From positions 8,559 through 72,558 of the forward strand of contig JADGJC010000169.1 of NCBI GenBank assembly GCA_027596075.1: DNA of 64,000 nucleotides, in the 5' to 3' direction. Made by a program: the position numbers and the translations under genes. The notes under the pieces are model-generated. The model was given only the letters and a program-made list of their open reading frames with translations, did not search any database and was not told the origin of the DNA. How positions within the stretch are numbered: the first letter of the stretch is position 1; every line of letters starts with the position of its first letter. This DNA is from Rhizophlyctis rosea. Lineage: Eukaryota; Chytridiomycota; Chytridiomycetes; Rhizophlyctidales; Rhizophlyctidaceae. Positions 37,849 through 47,914 of this stretch are shown here, in pieces.

Positions 37849-38850
37849 CTACTCATAATTAGAAGGATCATATCCCCAAATATCACTATCCCAATCCAAC
37901 TGCCAACGATGACCCAACCCAACCTGCTCCAGCCGGTACGCTAACCCACAAACCCACCGCTCACAATCCTCTGTTGGCAGCGTATTGACATTCTGTATAA
38001 CTACCCTTCTCAACGTCCCACACCGCCTCGCAAAGTCCAAGAAATTACTATAAAAGACCTCCACATCCCCATCCCCCTCCGTGTTCCAGGATGAATCGTG
38101 CACCTCCAACCGCAGCTCCTGAAGCTTTGGGCAATGTGTTATGATATGGTCTGCGAGGGCTTTTCCAAGGCAGCGTGTTTGGATGCTGAGGCTTTGAAAC
38201 CGGGCACCTTTCTGGCGGATGAATGACCAAACAGGATCGGTTTCGTCGTAGGGGGATCTCCAACTCCAAAGATTCATACGTGTTATATCGCGCTGATTCA
38301 GAGCCTCAAACACCAAGGGTGGCGGACCATTTTCTGGTTTAGAATCGTCCAAACATCCGCGGATAGATCGTAGCAAGGGCGCTTTGACGATGACGGGTAA
38401 AAGTTGTGCTGGTGTCCAACCATCCGCACTCAGGTGGATTAGGTTTTGGAAATTTGCTGATGCAAAGGAAGGAATCGCCTCGTAGCTGCAGTCGATTTCC
38501 AACGAAGTAAGATGCTGACAGTGGTTGGTGAAAGGGCCTTCATAATTTCCCGCATGAGCAATGGACAATTTTCGCAAAGAGGTGGGCGTACTCGACAGGA
38601 ATAACTCGTAGTATTCGTCACGCAAGGCAACCAGTTTCAGAGATATCAAAGTTGATAGGCGTGGCAGCGCTTTCGCTTTAACAATCTGAGACACGGTAGA
38701 ATTCCCTTCATTGCGGTCATTGAAGTTATGGCGGTTGATGACAAGATGACGCAGTTTGGTGCAATAGCTCACTAAAGATAGGACTGAGGATAAGGACGGT
38801 GGATTGAGGATCTCCAGGGACGTGATCGCCGCTCACAACGGGCAAGGTCA
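37849..38850 (-). CDS. Leucine-rich-repeat protein, F-box/LRR type
   Basis: The continuous frame from about 38850 to 37849 encodes spaced LRR strands: SLEILNPPSLSSVLSL, KLRHLVINRHNF, LSTLISLKLVAL, SLRKLSIAHAG, HLTSLEIDCSYE, NLIHLSADGW, FQSLSIQTRCL, KLQELRLEVHD and TLRRVVIQNV. This is the pattern of fungal F-box/LRR substrate adaptors of SCF ubiquitin ligases. No true F-box is visible in this frame; a short F-box-like phrase (NVTDLARCERRSR) lies upstream in another frame. The reading frame has no ATG before 38772, so a first exon is missing or misread. It is head-to-head with the TIR-like/TPR gene, and the two 5' ends almost touch. Confidence 0.65.
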
Positions 38851-38856
38851 GTCACG

Positions 38857-41052
38857 TTGTGCAGCATGCATTTCCTTTTGATAGATGGAGCCTGCTGCAA
38901 TGGCTCCTCTCGGGAATTAGACAGAGCGAAGCATCAGCACCATCAGAAACCTTTGTTACTCCCGCTCCAACCGACAGGCTTGCCTAACTGCACCGCAGCC
39001 ATATCCACCAGCCACGTCGAACCACCATCTATACCTCCAACTCCTGCCGACCCTCTTCCCCTTCAAGGTGTTCAAGTTTCCTTCTTTGCCACCTTCATCG
39101 ACCAATGTGGTGGTCGAGAAACACGGGAAAATTTGACCACAGGGGAAGTTTGCAAGCAATTTGTTATCCCAAAGACAGTCACCACCGATAGCACACTCTG
39201 CGAGCAGCTGGCATTAGAAAATCCATACATAGTGGGACAGGCAAACTGGTTCATAAGTCATTCTTGGGATTGCAATTTTCTCGATGTTGCCGATGCCATT
39301 ACCGCCTACTGCAGTCCTACTGAAACTCCTCCATCCGACTGCTCTCCCGATGCCAAATCTACCTCGTTCATCTCTTCTCCCACCGCAGATGCCCATACCT
39401 TCACCATATTTGTCTGGTTCGATCTATTCTCCCTCCCACAAAACCACCGGCAGGCTATTGCTGCCCACTGGCTACAAACCACTTTCACGAACGCAACTCC
39501 CACCATCGGTAACCTCCTTATCATCCTGACTCCCTGGAATGCACCGATCGCCTACACCCGAGCGTGGTGCATCTACGAGCTTGACACTGGTATCAAAACG
39601 AAATGTCTCGTAGATATAGCTATGCCGCCCTCCGAATCCATCGTCTTTCGTGAGACTCTTCAACAAAGTCCACTTCTATTCTTCGAAGGAATCGATTCGC
39701 TCAAGTCAGAAAATAGCAAGGCAACAATGAAGGAGGATTTGGTGGCAATTCACACCGCCATCCAGGAAAGTGAATACCCCTTCCTGCAGCTCGATGCCTA
39801 CATATCAATCTCAGTGGCCGCCTGGATGAGGAATATTGTGGAAAGGGAAGTGGATCTTGCCCGACAGGTTGCGGATGAGATGCAGCTCGATCAATGGGGG
39901 TTTTGTTTAGGATGTATTTACCTAATGGAGTCCGGTTTCGAATCCTCCTTCCGGACCTACACTCCAAACCCACCAGACCAGAGGGAGGCTTTTGAAGACA
40001 TGTGGCTGACCTGTTTGGAGAGGAGAAAACGTCTTCTCGGGGCTGATCATCCGGAAACTATGAGATGTATAAATGCTTTAGCTGGAGCATACACCTTTAA
40101 GAATATCTACAGCCGAATAGCATCGATGCAAGACCATAGGGATGGGAAGGCAAAGGGGATCTACGTGCATTACCTGGAGGCGCGACGAAGCGAGGGCTTG
40201 GATGAACGTATCACATTCTACGTCACAGCTCGTCTTGCGGAATTGTATCTTGAACAGGAGAAATGGGAGTTGGCAGAAGGAGCATCGAAGGAAAGTTTAC
40301 AATTAGGGCGGCAATTGTGGGGCAATTATGAACCGAATGTGCTCACATGCATGAACGCTTGGGGCTCGCGTATGACAATGGACGAAAGTGGGAGCTTGCT
40401 GAGGAAATACCTTCTGGATTTATATAGACAATTAGGCAGGGATAATGGCGAGATTTTGCTTGTGATGCTCAGATTGGGACGTATTTATCAGCCCCGGGAG
40501 ATGTGGTCGAAGGCAGAGACCTTGTGGAAGGACGGTCTTGAATTATTGCGACCCCTCGGTGATGATCGTGATCCCATTACCCTGACTTGCATGCACCACC
40601 TCGCCGAAGCTGACATACAAATGCAAAAATCCGAGGAAGCACGGACTTTGCTCGTGGGCTGTTTGGCAGGGAGAAGACAGTTGTTGGGGAATACGCATCG
40701 GGATACGCTCGGCACGCTACACCTGCTTGGAGACTGCTACAATCGCTACGGAGACCTGGAGTCGGCGGAGCAGGCTTTTGCTGGATGCTTGGAGGGACGA
40801 AAAGCTGTACTTGGCGCTCAGGACTCCGAAATCATCGCCACATCGGTATCGTTACTGACAGTGTACGAGTCTCGCACCAAATACGCAGAAGCTGAATCCA
40901 TCGGGAAGGAAGTTTTACGGTGGGAAGACCCGTCATTTGGTGATCGGTCCAACGTGCAGATGAGGAGTAGGATAGCCAGAGCGTGCTTCCGTCAGGGAAA
41001 ATTCGAAGAAGGGGAGCGTTTGTTGAAAGAGTGCTTGGGAAAAGCGAATTGA
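38857..41052 (+). CDS. TIR-like N-terminal domain plus TPR (kinesin-light-chain type) repeats
   Basis: One exon of 731 residues. Residues ~125-260 carry a TIR-like strand series: WFISHSW (131-137), FVWFDLF (185-191), LLIILTPW (220-227) and RAWCIYEL (235-242). The last matches the WCxxEL box of TIR domains, making E241 the candidate catalytic glutamate of an NAD-cleaving TIR. Residues ~385-731 are TPR repeats of the kinesin-light-chain kind (ERRKRLLGADHPETM, AGRRQLLGNTHRDTLGTLHLLG). There is no NB-ARC or NACHT module between them. Similar FISH-W/TPR proteins occur in algae and other protists. Function is unknown; a sensor-effector role is inferred. The same frame stays open after the TGA at 41050 to 41280 and continues plausible TPR-like sequence (LWGEESDIYFLNRETLEECRR). 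A short upstream ATG (38869) is also possible. Confidence 0.8.
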   Translation: MCSMHFLLIDGACCNGSSRELDRAKHQHHQKPLLLPLQPTGLPNCTAAISTSHVEPPSIPPTPADPLPLQGVQVSFFATFIDQCGGRETRENLTTGEVCKQFVIPKTVTTDSTLCEQLALENPYIVGQANWFISHSWDCNFLDVADAITAYCSPTETPPSDCSPDAKSTSFISSPTADAHTFTIFVWFDLFSLPQNHRQAIAAHWLQTTFTNATPTIGNLLIILTPWNAPIAYTRAWCIYELDTGIKTKCLVDIAMPPSESIVFRETLQQSPLLFFEGIDSLKSENSKATMKEDLVAIHTAIQESEYPFLQLDAYISISVAAWMRNIVEREVDLARQVADEMQLDQWGFCLGCIYLMESGFESSFRTYTPNPPDQREAFEDMWLTCLERRKRLLGADHPETMRCINALAGAYTFKNIYSRIASMQDHRDGKAKGIYVHYLEARRSEGLDERITFYVTARLAELYLEQEKWELAEGASKESLQLGRQLWGNYEPNVLTCMNAWGSRMTMDESGSLLRKYLLDLYRQLGRDNGEILLVMLRLGRIYQPREMWSKAETLWKDGLELLRPLGDDRDPITLTCMHHLAEADIQMQKSEEARTLLVGCLAGRRQLLGNTHRDTLGTLHLLGDCYNRYGDLESAEQAFAGCLEGRKAVLGAQDSEIIATSVSLLTVYESRTKYAEAESIGKEVLRWEDPSFGDRSNVQMRSRIARACFRQGKFEEGERLLKECLGKAN

Positions 41053-41280
41053 CTTTGGGGAGAGGAGAGCGATATTTATTTTCTTAATAGGGAAACTTTG
41101 GAGGAATGTCGGCGGGAGCAGGGCGGAGATGGTGAAACGAATGTCCCAAAGCTTACTCAACGAATTGAGGGTCGCAAGCGAGATGAGGAAAAGAGAAGAT
41201 GGATGGTTTCGTGGGGCGGAATGTCTGATGCGACAAGGCGGATTTGGCGAGCAATGCTACCGGATGCTCGGGAAGAGTAA
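41053..41280 (+). other. Open in-frame extension after the TGA of the TIR-like/TPR gene
   Basis: Seventy-five sense codons follow the TGA (41050-41052) in the same frame, ending at TAA 41278-41280. Content is basic and helical (RIEGRKRDEEKRRWMV). It may be translated by readthrough (context AAT TGA CTT), may mark a base error, or may be the relic of a longer gene. Confidence 0.45.
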
Positions 41281-41690
41281 TGGGTGAGAATATCGCATCC
41301 CAACCATGACGATCCTACTTCTCGGTCCTTTTCCCGGCGACTTCCCTCGGACCCCTCCCCTTACCCCCACCCTCGGACGCATATCCCGCTCCGCAGAAAC
41401 ACGCTATCTCAATCTGCCAATAGCACCACTTCATCAGCACGGCCAAGCTCTCCAACCTAGACTTCAGACGTCTCTTGTCCTCACACATATATATACTCGT
41501 ATTGCATCATCTTAATTGTGAGTAGATAAGTACGTCATTTTGTTTCTTAGTAAAGCTTTGTGTATGAAAAGCATGGAATCAACATATGTAATAATAGTGT
41601 ATACGTACGTATATAGTAAGGAGTGGAATCATAAATCGTTGCAGATGAAGATGAGGGATCAACGGAGAGGACTTCCCGGACCAACAGGAG
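41281..41690. other. Downstream flank, no gene seen
   Basis: About 410 bp of 3' flank of the TIR-like/TPR gene. It includes an AT-rich stretch with TATATATACTCG and TACGTACGTATATAG. No coding potential was recognised. Confidence 0.4.
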
Positions 41691-41990
41691 ATGGAAACAG
41701 CACTGGTCCAGTGGCTGTGCTGGTCCAGTGCTGTCAACATTCATCCCACTACTATGTCCGCCAGCGCTGGAGACCAGCACTGGCCACCATTGCTCTATCA
41801 GTGATGGAATCAGCGATGTATTCAGCTCCAGCAGCTCTCCAGTCCCCATCCAATACCCATCCAGCCCTTCTCCAGTGTTGGAGACCATTGCAGGAGACGG
41901 TGGTGGGGTCCAGTGCATGTCCATGACTGTCCCACAATGGTCCAGTGCTGGACCAGCACAACCACTGGAACCAGTGACCTTCCAACAGTG
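41691..41990. mobile_element. Fold-back repeat rich in CCAGTGCTGG motifs
   Basis: The arm at 41707-41728 and the arm at 41948-41969 are reverse complements at 21 of 22 positions, and weaker matching extends outwards. The interior is packed with variants of CCAGTGCTGG, CCAGCACTGG and CTCCAG on both strands. No open frame with transposase features exists. It looks like a small non-autonomous fold-back element or a diverged satellite. Confidence 0.5.
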
Positions 41991-44900
41991 GAAAAAGTGG
42001 TTGGGCGATGGACGCTATTAGTACTTGGTTCCCTGCAGGATGTGCACGTGCACCCAGTGACTGCAAAAAAACAGACCGGATTTAACGATAGACGTATGTG
42101 AGAGAAGTTGTCTATAACCAATCTCACGGACGCAAACAACGAAATGACACCAAAAGGTTCCATCCTGCCAACAATTCAATGAGGTGCGAGACATTCGAGA
42201 CAAATTGCTTTCAAAAGGCCGAAAAAGGAACTGATTCCAATGCGTCAATCGCCGTGCGATGTCCGTCTGTTGAGCGCACAGTTCGACCTCTTGGAGCTAT
42301 CATGCCTGCAGAACCTTGAGGACAACGAGATGCTTAGGAACAGGAAACGCGGTTTCGGGCATACTCATCAATGTAAGTAAGGTCCCCTTCACAAGGCCCG
42401 CGAACAATCTTCAGGTTGAAAATGGTCTCTCACAAGGAGCTAAGTGCGAGTAAACGACCGATTTAGATCATTGTCAACATAGTTACAGTCGGCATTGATT
42501 GATGGTTCCATGTCAGAGCTGGTTTCCCATCTTTTCAAATTTTCCTTTTTGGCAAATTATCTTTTGATTCCAGATTGTTGCTCCATGTTGATCCGGCGGA
42601 AAAAGGGACATCAAGGCGGACCTAGGCATCCATGGATCATTCATGTAGAACTCCATCCAATCATTGTAAACTTCGCATCGTGATTGATGTGATGCAGTTC
42701 GATATGACCGTTGCTGGCTATATACGTACTATCGGCTATCATCGGATGCCAATTCACGGTGACAAACCTCCGTGCAAGCTGGGCGTGTGCAGACTACAGC
42801 CAGCCAGTCTTGATTGTTGAGCACCCATTGGGTGCCTATCTCCAGCGGGTTGGAGGAGAAAAGGGACTGAGCTTGTAAATGAGCTTGTGTGGACCTCAGA
42901 GAACTTGATGAACCTCACTACCATTCGTTGCTTGCAGCAAAGAGGCAGCACCCAAACAAACGCATTGCACCGTGGTTAACGGATCCCATCATTTGCAATC
43001 ATGAAGGGTGGAGTTGGCAAAAATGAAATCGGGGCTGGACACTACCTCATGCACACCGACACGACAAACGCCCGACTGCAAGTCTGTGCGGAATTCAAAT
43101 ACTTACCGGGTCAAGTCCGACTTGGAATAAATGGTTGTGGGGAGGAGGGCGGCTTGAAAATGAAAGCAGAGCAACCCACAAAAAAAAAATTCTCCGCATG
43201 ATCGATAATGCGATGGGGTTACCTGTCGTTATCTCCAAAGCCTATCGTCCACATCCGTCCTCTAACTCCACTTCCCTTCTGATGGAACTGATGGATGATG
43301 ACGAGCTTTTCGAACTCCATGTTCGAATCCCTTGTAAGGTCCAAAAAACGAAAATGTGACAAAACTCAGCAGGTAAGTAGCATCAGTCCAGTCTCAACCG
43401 TAGCAGTCGCAAATTCTCATTGCATACAACTTGCAATCGTTCCTCCCACTCCCTAGGGGAAAACGAGGGCAAATCAGATAGCGAATCCAGAACGGTCGCA
43501 GCAACTATGTTTGCCATACTCCAGTTCCTGATATAAGTGAGATACATCAGCCGGCCACTATCATTCCCCCTCGTCACCGCTCACATCTGAGAGCGGCAAC
43601 ATTGAAGTTGCCCGAAGTGCCATTTGACCGGGTTGGGACCGATGCAACTTGAATCTCACGGTCATACTTCATTCAAAAGAATGATGTTTACCTTCCATTC
43701 GAGACAAGTTATATTTCGGCAAAGGGGGCGGTTTCACAAGCCAAAAATTAACATCTGGGAAGCCTATTGACACGACCACTCTGGGTCGTCACACCCGGCT
43801 AAAGCTTGTATCATTTTAACATCATTGACCAACAGACCTGCCTCCAAGACGCCTGCTCAGCAAGTCCTGCAGTAAGAAAAATCAGTTACTCGCGGAAAAA
43901 GGGTGCGTACATTAGCTTCTGACTTCTGCTTCATGAGATTTAATCATGCCACTCAGCCATCTCTCTGCAATCATGTCTCAAGTCGTCTTTCAATTGTTGG
44001 AATTCATCACTGTACCATATTCCCTACGTCGCTATGAGTAGACGCAAGGTGGCAAGTTTGAAAGTGGACAAAAAGAAGCGGCAGCACTCATATCCCAGAA
44101 GGCTCCACAGTCCATCCTAGTGGGCCTGGTACTGGTTGAAATGGTTGTTCATCTGCTCTTCAGCTGACATCTGGACGCTGGCAATAAGGGATGAGCTCGT
44201 GGCACAAAGTGCTCTTTCAAACTTCAATTGGTACGAGCTAGTACTCGTACATCTCAGACTCATTCCGCAACGAGTTGCCCAGGCCATAAGTGGAGGCGGA
44301 ATCGGTTAGGAGACATCAAGTGCAAAAAGAAAAAGTAACATTACGCAGCCGCCCCAAACTGCCCCCCTCATGGTGAAACGGCGATTGGGCCCACTGACGC
44401 GGCCCATGGCATGATCTTCTTGTTCATTCCTTCGATGCAATGATACCCCTTACGAACAAATACGCCTCGCAAGCCGAAAGAAAAACACGGAGCATGTACC
44501 ATGTGTAACGGGACGCTGTCCACGGCACTGCCTGAGGCACCCTACCAAGTCATCCAATTGCAGTATGTCATCAGGAGTGTGATCTCCATCTTCCCCGATC
44601 ATGTTCCCTGGACTCACCTTTTTTGATTGAACCATGAGGCTACCAGATTCATATCATCCAATCTGTAATGTTGCTGCATAAGTCACAAGTATGCGTATCG
44701 GAAATGGCAAAAAGTAGAACACCATGCGCCAAGCGTCACATGGTTCCGTCAGGTCCATTACCTGAAACTAAGACCGTTTTCCGACTGTTGTATCTGATGC
44801 ATTCACTTTCATCGATTTAGCTCGCATTTTAGCTGTTTTTTGGGGGATCTTTTGTAAGTGTTCCACTCACTCTAGAACGTTTGGTCCAGAAAAAAAGAGG

Positions 44901-46350
44901 ACGAGAGACACCAGCGAGAACTGGGTTGCAGCTAACAAATCCTACCAGTCGGCCCAATCAGGAACACTCGGGACACTGGCACCCGTGAATGATATCCAAG
45001 CATTTGTGGGAGCAGAATCCCAGATGTGGACGGAGGATGCCTCGCATTGAACGTTCGAGGGTTTGAAGACAGACAATGTCCAAAAAACGAAGCTGCGGGG
45101 ACATTCTATTCACGTACTCTCACCCATTCACCGATATTCATGGCCATACATTTGCAAATGGTCCCAAGAAGACGGAACATCAGACCGTCCAAGCACCACT
45201 GAAACTTCGTCATCAAGCAAATGACATCAGAGAAGGACACCCAAAAAGAAGTCACGGGTGATGCCAAATACTCCGAATTGGGACGTATCGGCTGTGACGG
45301 CCGACGACACCCACGAAGATGTGTTTCTGGCTGCCATCCATTAGGGCGTCTTAATTTGGTGCAAATCGCTGTAACTATTTTGAGAATGAAGGACGATGGA
45401 AACCAGTCGGGAAATTGAACAAAAGTAGAAAGGTGAGGAGTTCAAAAATACCATTCGTTTGCTTGAAATTTCAGCCCTTCTGGACAGGTCGTGCGACAGC
45501 CCCAAGGACATTCTTGCACACTACACGGGAACTCCATGATAGCCATTGATCAACCACCGTTACAATGATGCAGGAACGGAAAATGCCCTTCAAATATACA
45601 TCATATGGAAAACAGGGAGCAATGACAAGTGTTTGGGCAGTCATTACTATTTGGAGTAGGTCCAGATACCATTGTGTTCAGGTTCTACAGACAGGAAGCA
45701 AGCCTCCCACTTTGAGCATCCCCGAACAACCAACCGGAACGTACATCAGACAGCCAGACGCACATGGCCGACCGAGTAATGCTCAAAAAGAAAAAGTCCA
45801 GCTCTTATACAAAACCAGCCAAGCCGATCGGGTAGTAACAACCGCCTGAGTATGCTTTTGATTTCATCACAAAGTCACGATTGCACGTATGTGTTCCTTC
45901 CACCCGATTCAGCACCAAAAGCTACCAAACATCACCAAATAACGGCATACAGCAATCACGCCTCAAAAATTATACGGCAGCGCTGGATCACCCCATTCGC
46001 ATTTAGATGTCGTTTCTATGAACGATCAGGCGGGACGCACGTTAGAGGCCTGATTCAAGCCAAATGTAACTAGAACAACTCCTTCTGCCGGACGAAACAC
46101 GAACTTATTTAACGACATTTGCAGTTTCTGCACGGACGGTGACAGATCATCACGCACAAAGGGAAAAAAACTAGATTCGGCAAGGCGTCAAGTGGAAAGG
46201 ACACAACGCTCCATGCCCTCCACCGCGTCGCCATCAATCACTTTGAGGAACTCTCCTATAAATTGCGTCACAGTACTGGCGTTCAAACTGAAGGTGTTCG
46301 CTCGGGCAGGGAGGAACCATCATGCGAGTCACTTAATTCCATATTTTGCC
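41991..46350. other. Gene-poor region
   Basis: About 4.4 kb with no open frame showing domains, splice structure or convincing codon use on either strand. No RNA gene or transposon was recognised. It may hold decayed sequence. Confidence 0.45.
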
Positions 46351-46353
46351 ATT

Positions 46354-46372
46354 GGGGGGGGGGGGGGGGGGG
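46354..46372. repeat. G19 homopolymer run
   Basis: Nineteen consecutive G residues inside otherwise ordinary sequence. The run could form G-quadruplex-type structures and its length is likely to be unreliable in the assembly. Confidence 0.9.
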
Positions 46373-47914
46373 TCCCGTCAAGCCGGAAATTAACAAAAAT
46401 CAAAGCAGTGCCATGGAATCGTTTTCACCGCTCGGAACCTTAGATCGTGATTCCAGAGACCGGGGAACATCCCTACCCATATTCATCCGTGACCCTTGAC
46501 TTGTATCATAATCAAGGAAAAACCCAAGCGAGCAAGCATGGTAGGACCCAGTAAAACTCACTGGGCTGCTGCAGTACCACGACTGAGCCTTGTCCCTTTT
46601 TCGCACTGTGAACACCGAGCCATTACGCTGCATTCTTTCACGTCCCCTTGCTTAATGCATTCAATCCGAAAATTCGAGAAGTCAGAAAAAAAGAACCTGG
46701 AGCCCCCGTTTCATCCAAGCCTATCCGTCCAATGCCAGTGGAACGTTGACGCCCACTACGTTTTCACTGCTACATATGTTTCGGTGGCCAAAAAGTCCAA
46801 AAGGACTCATCGCCACTGTCAAGGTGTGCCATATCACAGTCCTGAAGCGCTCCTACAGACCATTTCAGCATTTCTCGACAAAGTTGCAAAAGTGCGGGCA
46901 AGTAAGAGGAGTGAGGAAGCATGGCAAAAGAGTTAGAGGGAAAAGGGGAGTGACCACACAGTATCATGTGTACCACTAGTTGGTTTGGTCCACAAGGTCA
47001 AGAATACATGTAAACACCTACACACAACCCAAAAAAACGCGAACTGCCCAAAGACTTACTTCACGCCCCCCGGATCGGATGAGAAAGGATGAAACCGTAC
47101 TAAGATAACACAAAAGGGGAAAAAGAGAGATCGATGGGCTCCGCCATTTGCCTCTATCGAGAAGTCCCGGATGTGGAGTGCAGATTGAAGTGATGGGGTT
47201 TCGTCCGCGATTAACACATGCTCCACACAAATACCTCCAAAACACCGCAGAGCTCTCGACAACAACAAAAACAAGCCCGGTCCCTGAATTAATGAAACCC
47301 CGCAACATGGAAATTCCATTCACAGGAGACATCATCAAACAAGGGAACGAGGCGCATCTAACGCTCAAGAAACAAAAAACAAAAAACCAAAAAAAGGCAT
47401 GCACACACAGTGAATAACTCTCCCCAAAGTTTGTCAAATGAACAATCCATGAACCGGTATGTGTTGACGCTTTCCGCGAACGCTCCAGTCGGGATGCACA
47501 ACCCATACCAACTGGATTTACTTGGTGACCACTTGACTCCCAATTGTTCAACAACCGAAAAAAAAAAAAACAAGAAGGCAATCGAAAACGTCAGACGGAA
47601 GGCGAAGGCCCTGTCATGCATGTCCTCCCCGTTAAAAACTCTTCCAAATCACACCGAACGACCGTTTTGCTCCCCGAAGGCTCACTCTTTCACACTCTTC
47701 CCAGCCCCACAAACGACATCCGCAGCTTTCATGAGGCATCATGGAAAAATCTCATAAAAACACAAAGAAAAAGCAAATCACAACATAAAATACAGGAAAA
47801 AGACACACCGCTGTCCCCTCATCTTGCGCTCTCACGATCTCCAAACATCCCCCTGATCCCAAACGACAACCTCCAGAAGCACCACCTATCCACCACACAC
47901 AAAGCCCCACCACC
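46373..47914. other. Intergenic, no supported gene
   Basis: About 1.5 kb downstream of the transporter's stop codon. It contains A-rich runs (for example near 47562) and a 187-codon minus-strand frame that looks accidental: very rich in Phe, Cys and Ser, with no domain. Confidence 0.4.

Noticed and set aside
43310..43345. GTTCGAATCCC resembling a tRNA T-arm
   Set aside because: No matching acceptor stem, D-arm or anticodon arm in the surrounding 90 bases on either strand.
47018..47581. 187-codon minus-strand frame
   Set aside because: No domain, odd composition, no splice or start context; probably chance in the 3' flank of the transporter.
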